Part shown: piece by piece, positions 5,003 to 5,498 of the stretch
Layout of the letters: every line of letters begins with the position of its first letter
Numbering within the stretch: position 1 is the stretch's first letter
Source of the DNA: Elusimicrobiota bacterium
GTDB lineage: Bacteria; Elusimicrobiota; Elusimicrobia; Elusimicrobiales; UBA9959
Length of the DNA stretch: 5,498 bases
Direction: 5' to 3'
Assembly (NCBI GenBank): GCA_022703115.1
Contig: JAKLEK010000017.1
Span: 8,276 to 13,773, forward strand
Program-made: the position numbers and the translations under genes
The notes under the pieces: model-generated
Database searches by the model: none
What the model was told of the DNA's origin: nothing
What the model saw: the letters and a program-made list of their open reading frames with translations, nothing else

Positions 5003-5498
5003 CAGACTTTCCCGGGCCTCGGAGAAAGGTACCCCAGGTCCTTGACTATGGGCATCTTCCGGCCGTAACCGAAGGATTTTTCCGTCACCTTGAGGCCGAT
5101 GGGAAGCTGTTTCCGCTTGTATTCGTTCGCTTCGATGCGGCGCAGAATGGAAAGCACGAGTTCGGCCTTATGCCCTTTTTTCACTATCTCTCCGGCGGTC
5201 AGCCCTTCCTCCATGTACAGGCGTATAACCCGGTCGAGCACCTCGTAAGGCGGCAGATCGTCCTGGTCCTTCTGTCCCGGTTTCAATTCGGCCGTGGGAG
5301 GCCTTTCTATGATCGAGCGGGGTATCACGCGGCGTTCCCGGTTGAGAGTTCCGGCCAGACGGTAGACCTCGGTCTTGAGAAGGTCGGAGATGGGAGCGAT
5401 GGCGCCGGCGGTGTCGCCGTACAGGGTGCAGTAGCCCAGCGCTATTTCCGATTTGTTCCCGGTCGTAAGCGTCAGCCAGTTATTGGAGTTGGCCAGCG
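5002..5498 (-). CDS. nadE: NAD+ synthetase, C-terminal part (start lies beyond the window)
   Basis: The minus-strand frame is open from the window edge to TGA at 5004-5002, giving 164 residues. It begins LANSNNWLTLTTGNKSEIAL and continues GYCTLYGDTAGAIAPISDLLKTEVY. This is the synthetase domain of NadE, which forms NAD+ from nicotinic acid adenine dinucleotide, ATP and ammonia via an adenylate. The TGNKSE motif, the Y-G-D-x-A-G substrate segment and PPTAELKPGQKDQDDLPPYEVLD are family signatures that bind ATP and deamido-NAD. The C-terminus FGYGRKMPIVKDL matches the tail typical of glutamine-dependent enzymes, which carry an N-terminal nitrilase-type glutaminase domain; that part would be upstream and is not seen. 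A GTG at 5328-5326 lies inside the conserved domain and is not the start. The gene overlaps the barrel gene by one base. Confidence 0.95.
   Translation of the reverse strand, partial: LANSNNWLTLTTGNKSEIALGYCTLYGDTAGAIAPISDLLKTEVYRLAGTLNRERRVIPRSIIERPPTAELKPGQKDQDDLPPYEVLDRVIRLYMEEGLTAGEIVKKGHKAELVLSILRRIEANEYKRKQLPIGLKVTEKSFGYGRKMPIVKDLGYLSPRPGKV

Noticed and set aside
5002..5328. A complete 108-aa gene starting with GTG at 5328
   Set aside because: The conserved NadE domain continues without a break upstream of this codon to the window edge, so the GTG is an internal valine.

Overview
This is a GC-rich bacterial chromosomal window from an organism with an outer membrane: it encodes a C-terminally aromatic beta-barrel protein. 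It holds three transcription units. The lineage is uncertain. A deep-branching Gram-negative phylum such as Elusimicrobiota would fit the style of the proteins, but nothing in the sequence proves it.

Positions 1-1036, minus strand, hold the conserved cluster rpmH (L34) - rnpA (RNase P protein) - yidD - yidC (N-terminus only). The genes are packed tightly: rnpA and yidD overlap by ATGA, and rpmH and rnpA are 9 bp apart. The rpmH gene is too short to stand out as a long open frame but is unmistakable by sequence. Positions 1037-1149 form a compact divergent promoter region, with an AT-rich rpmH side and an extended -10 directly upstream of recO.

Positions 1150-3585, plus strand, hold recO - glyQ-like - glyS-like. 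The genes are coupled by an ATGA overlap and then a 1-bp gap. This order matches the recO-glyQ-glyS order known from, for example, Bacillus, so it looks like the ancestral site of the heterotetrameric glycyl-tRNA synthetase. Both subunits are abnormal. The alpha subunit is full length and keeps its class II motif 2-like and motif 3-like segments, but its most conserved central block is heavily substituted. The beta subunit is only 280 aa instead of about 690. It has lost about 55 residues internally, lacks the HD and anticodon-binding C-terminal half, and its signature motifs are altered. Both frames are open and tightly coupled, which suggests a repurposed or minimal synthetase-derived protein pair rather than a freshly broken gene. 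This is the main discovery candidate.

Positions 3611-5498, minus strand and convergent with the previous unit, hold the C-terminal part of an NAD+ synthetase gene (nadE) followed by a POTRA-less Omp85/surface-antigen-type outer-membrane barrel gene. The two overlap by one base (TGATG). No tRNA, rRNA, CRISPR array, insertion sequence or convincing intrinsic terminator is visible. Every gap between genes is shorter than 120 bp.
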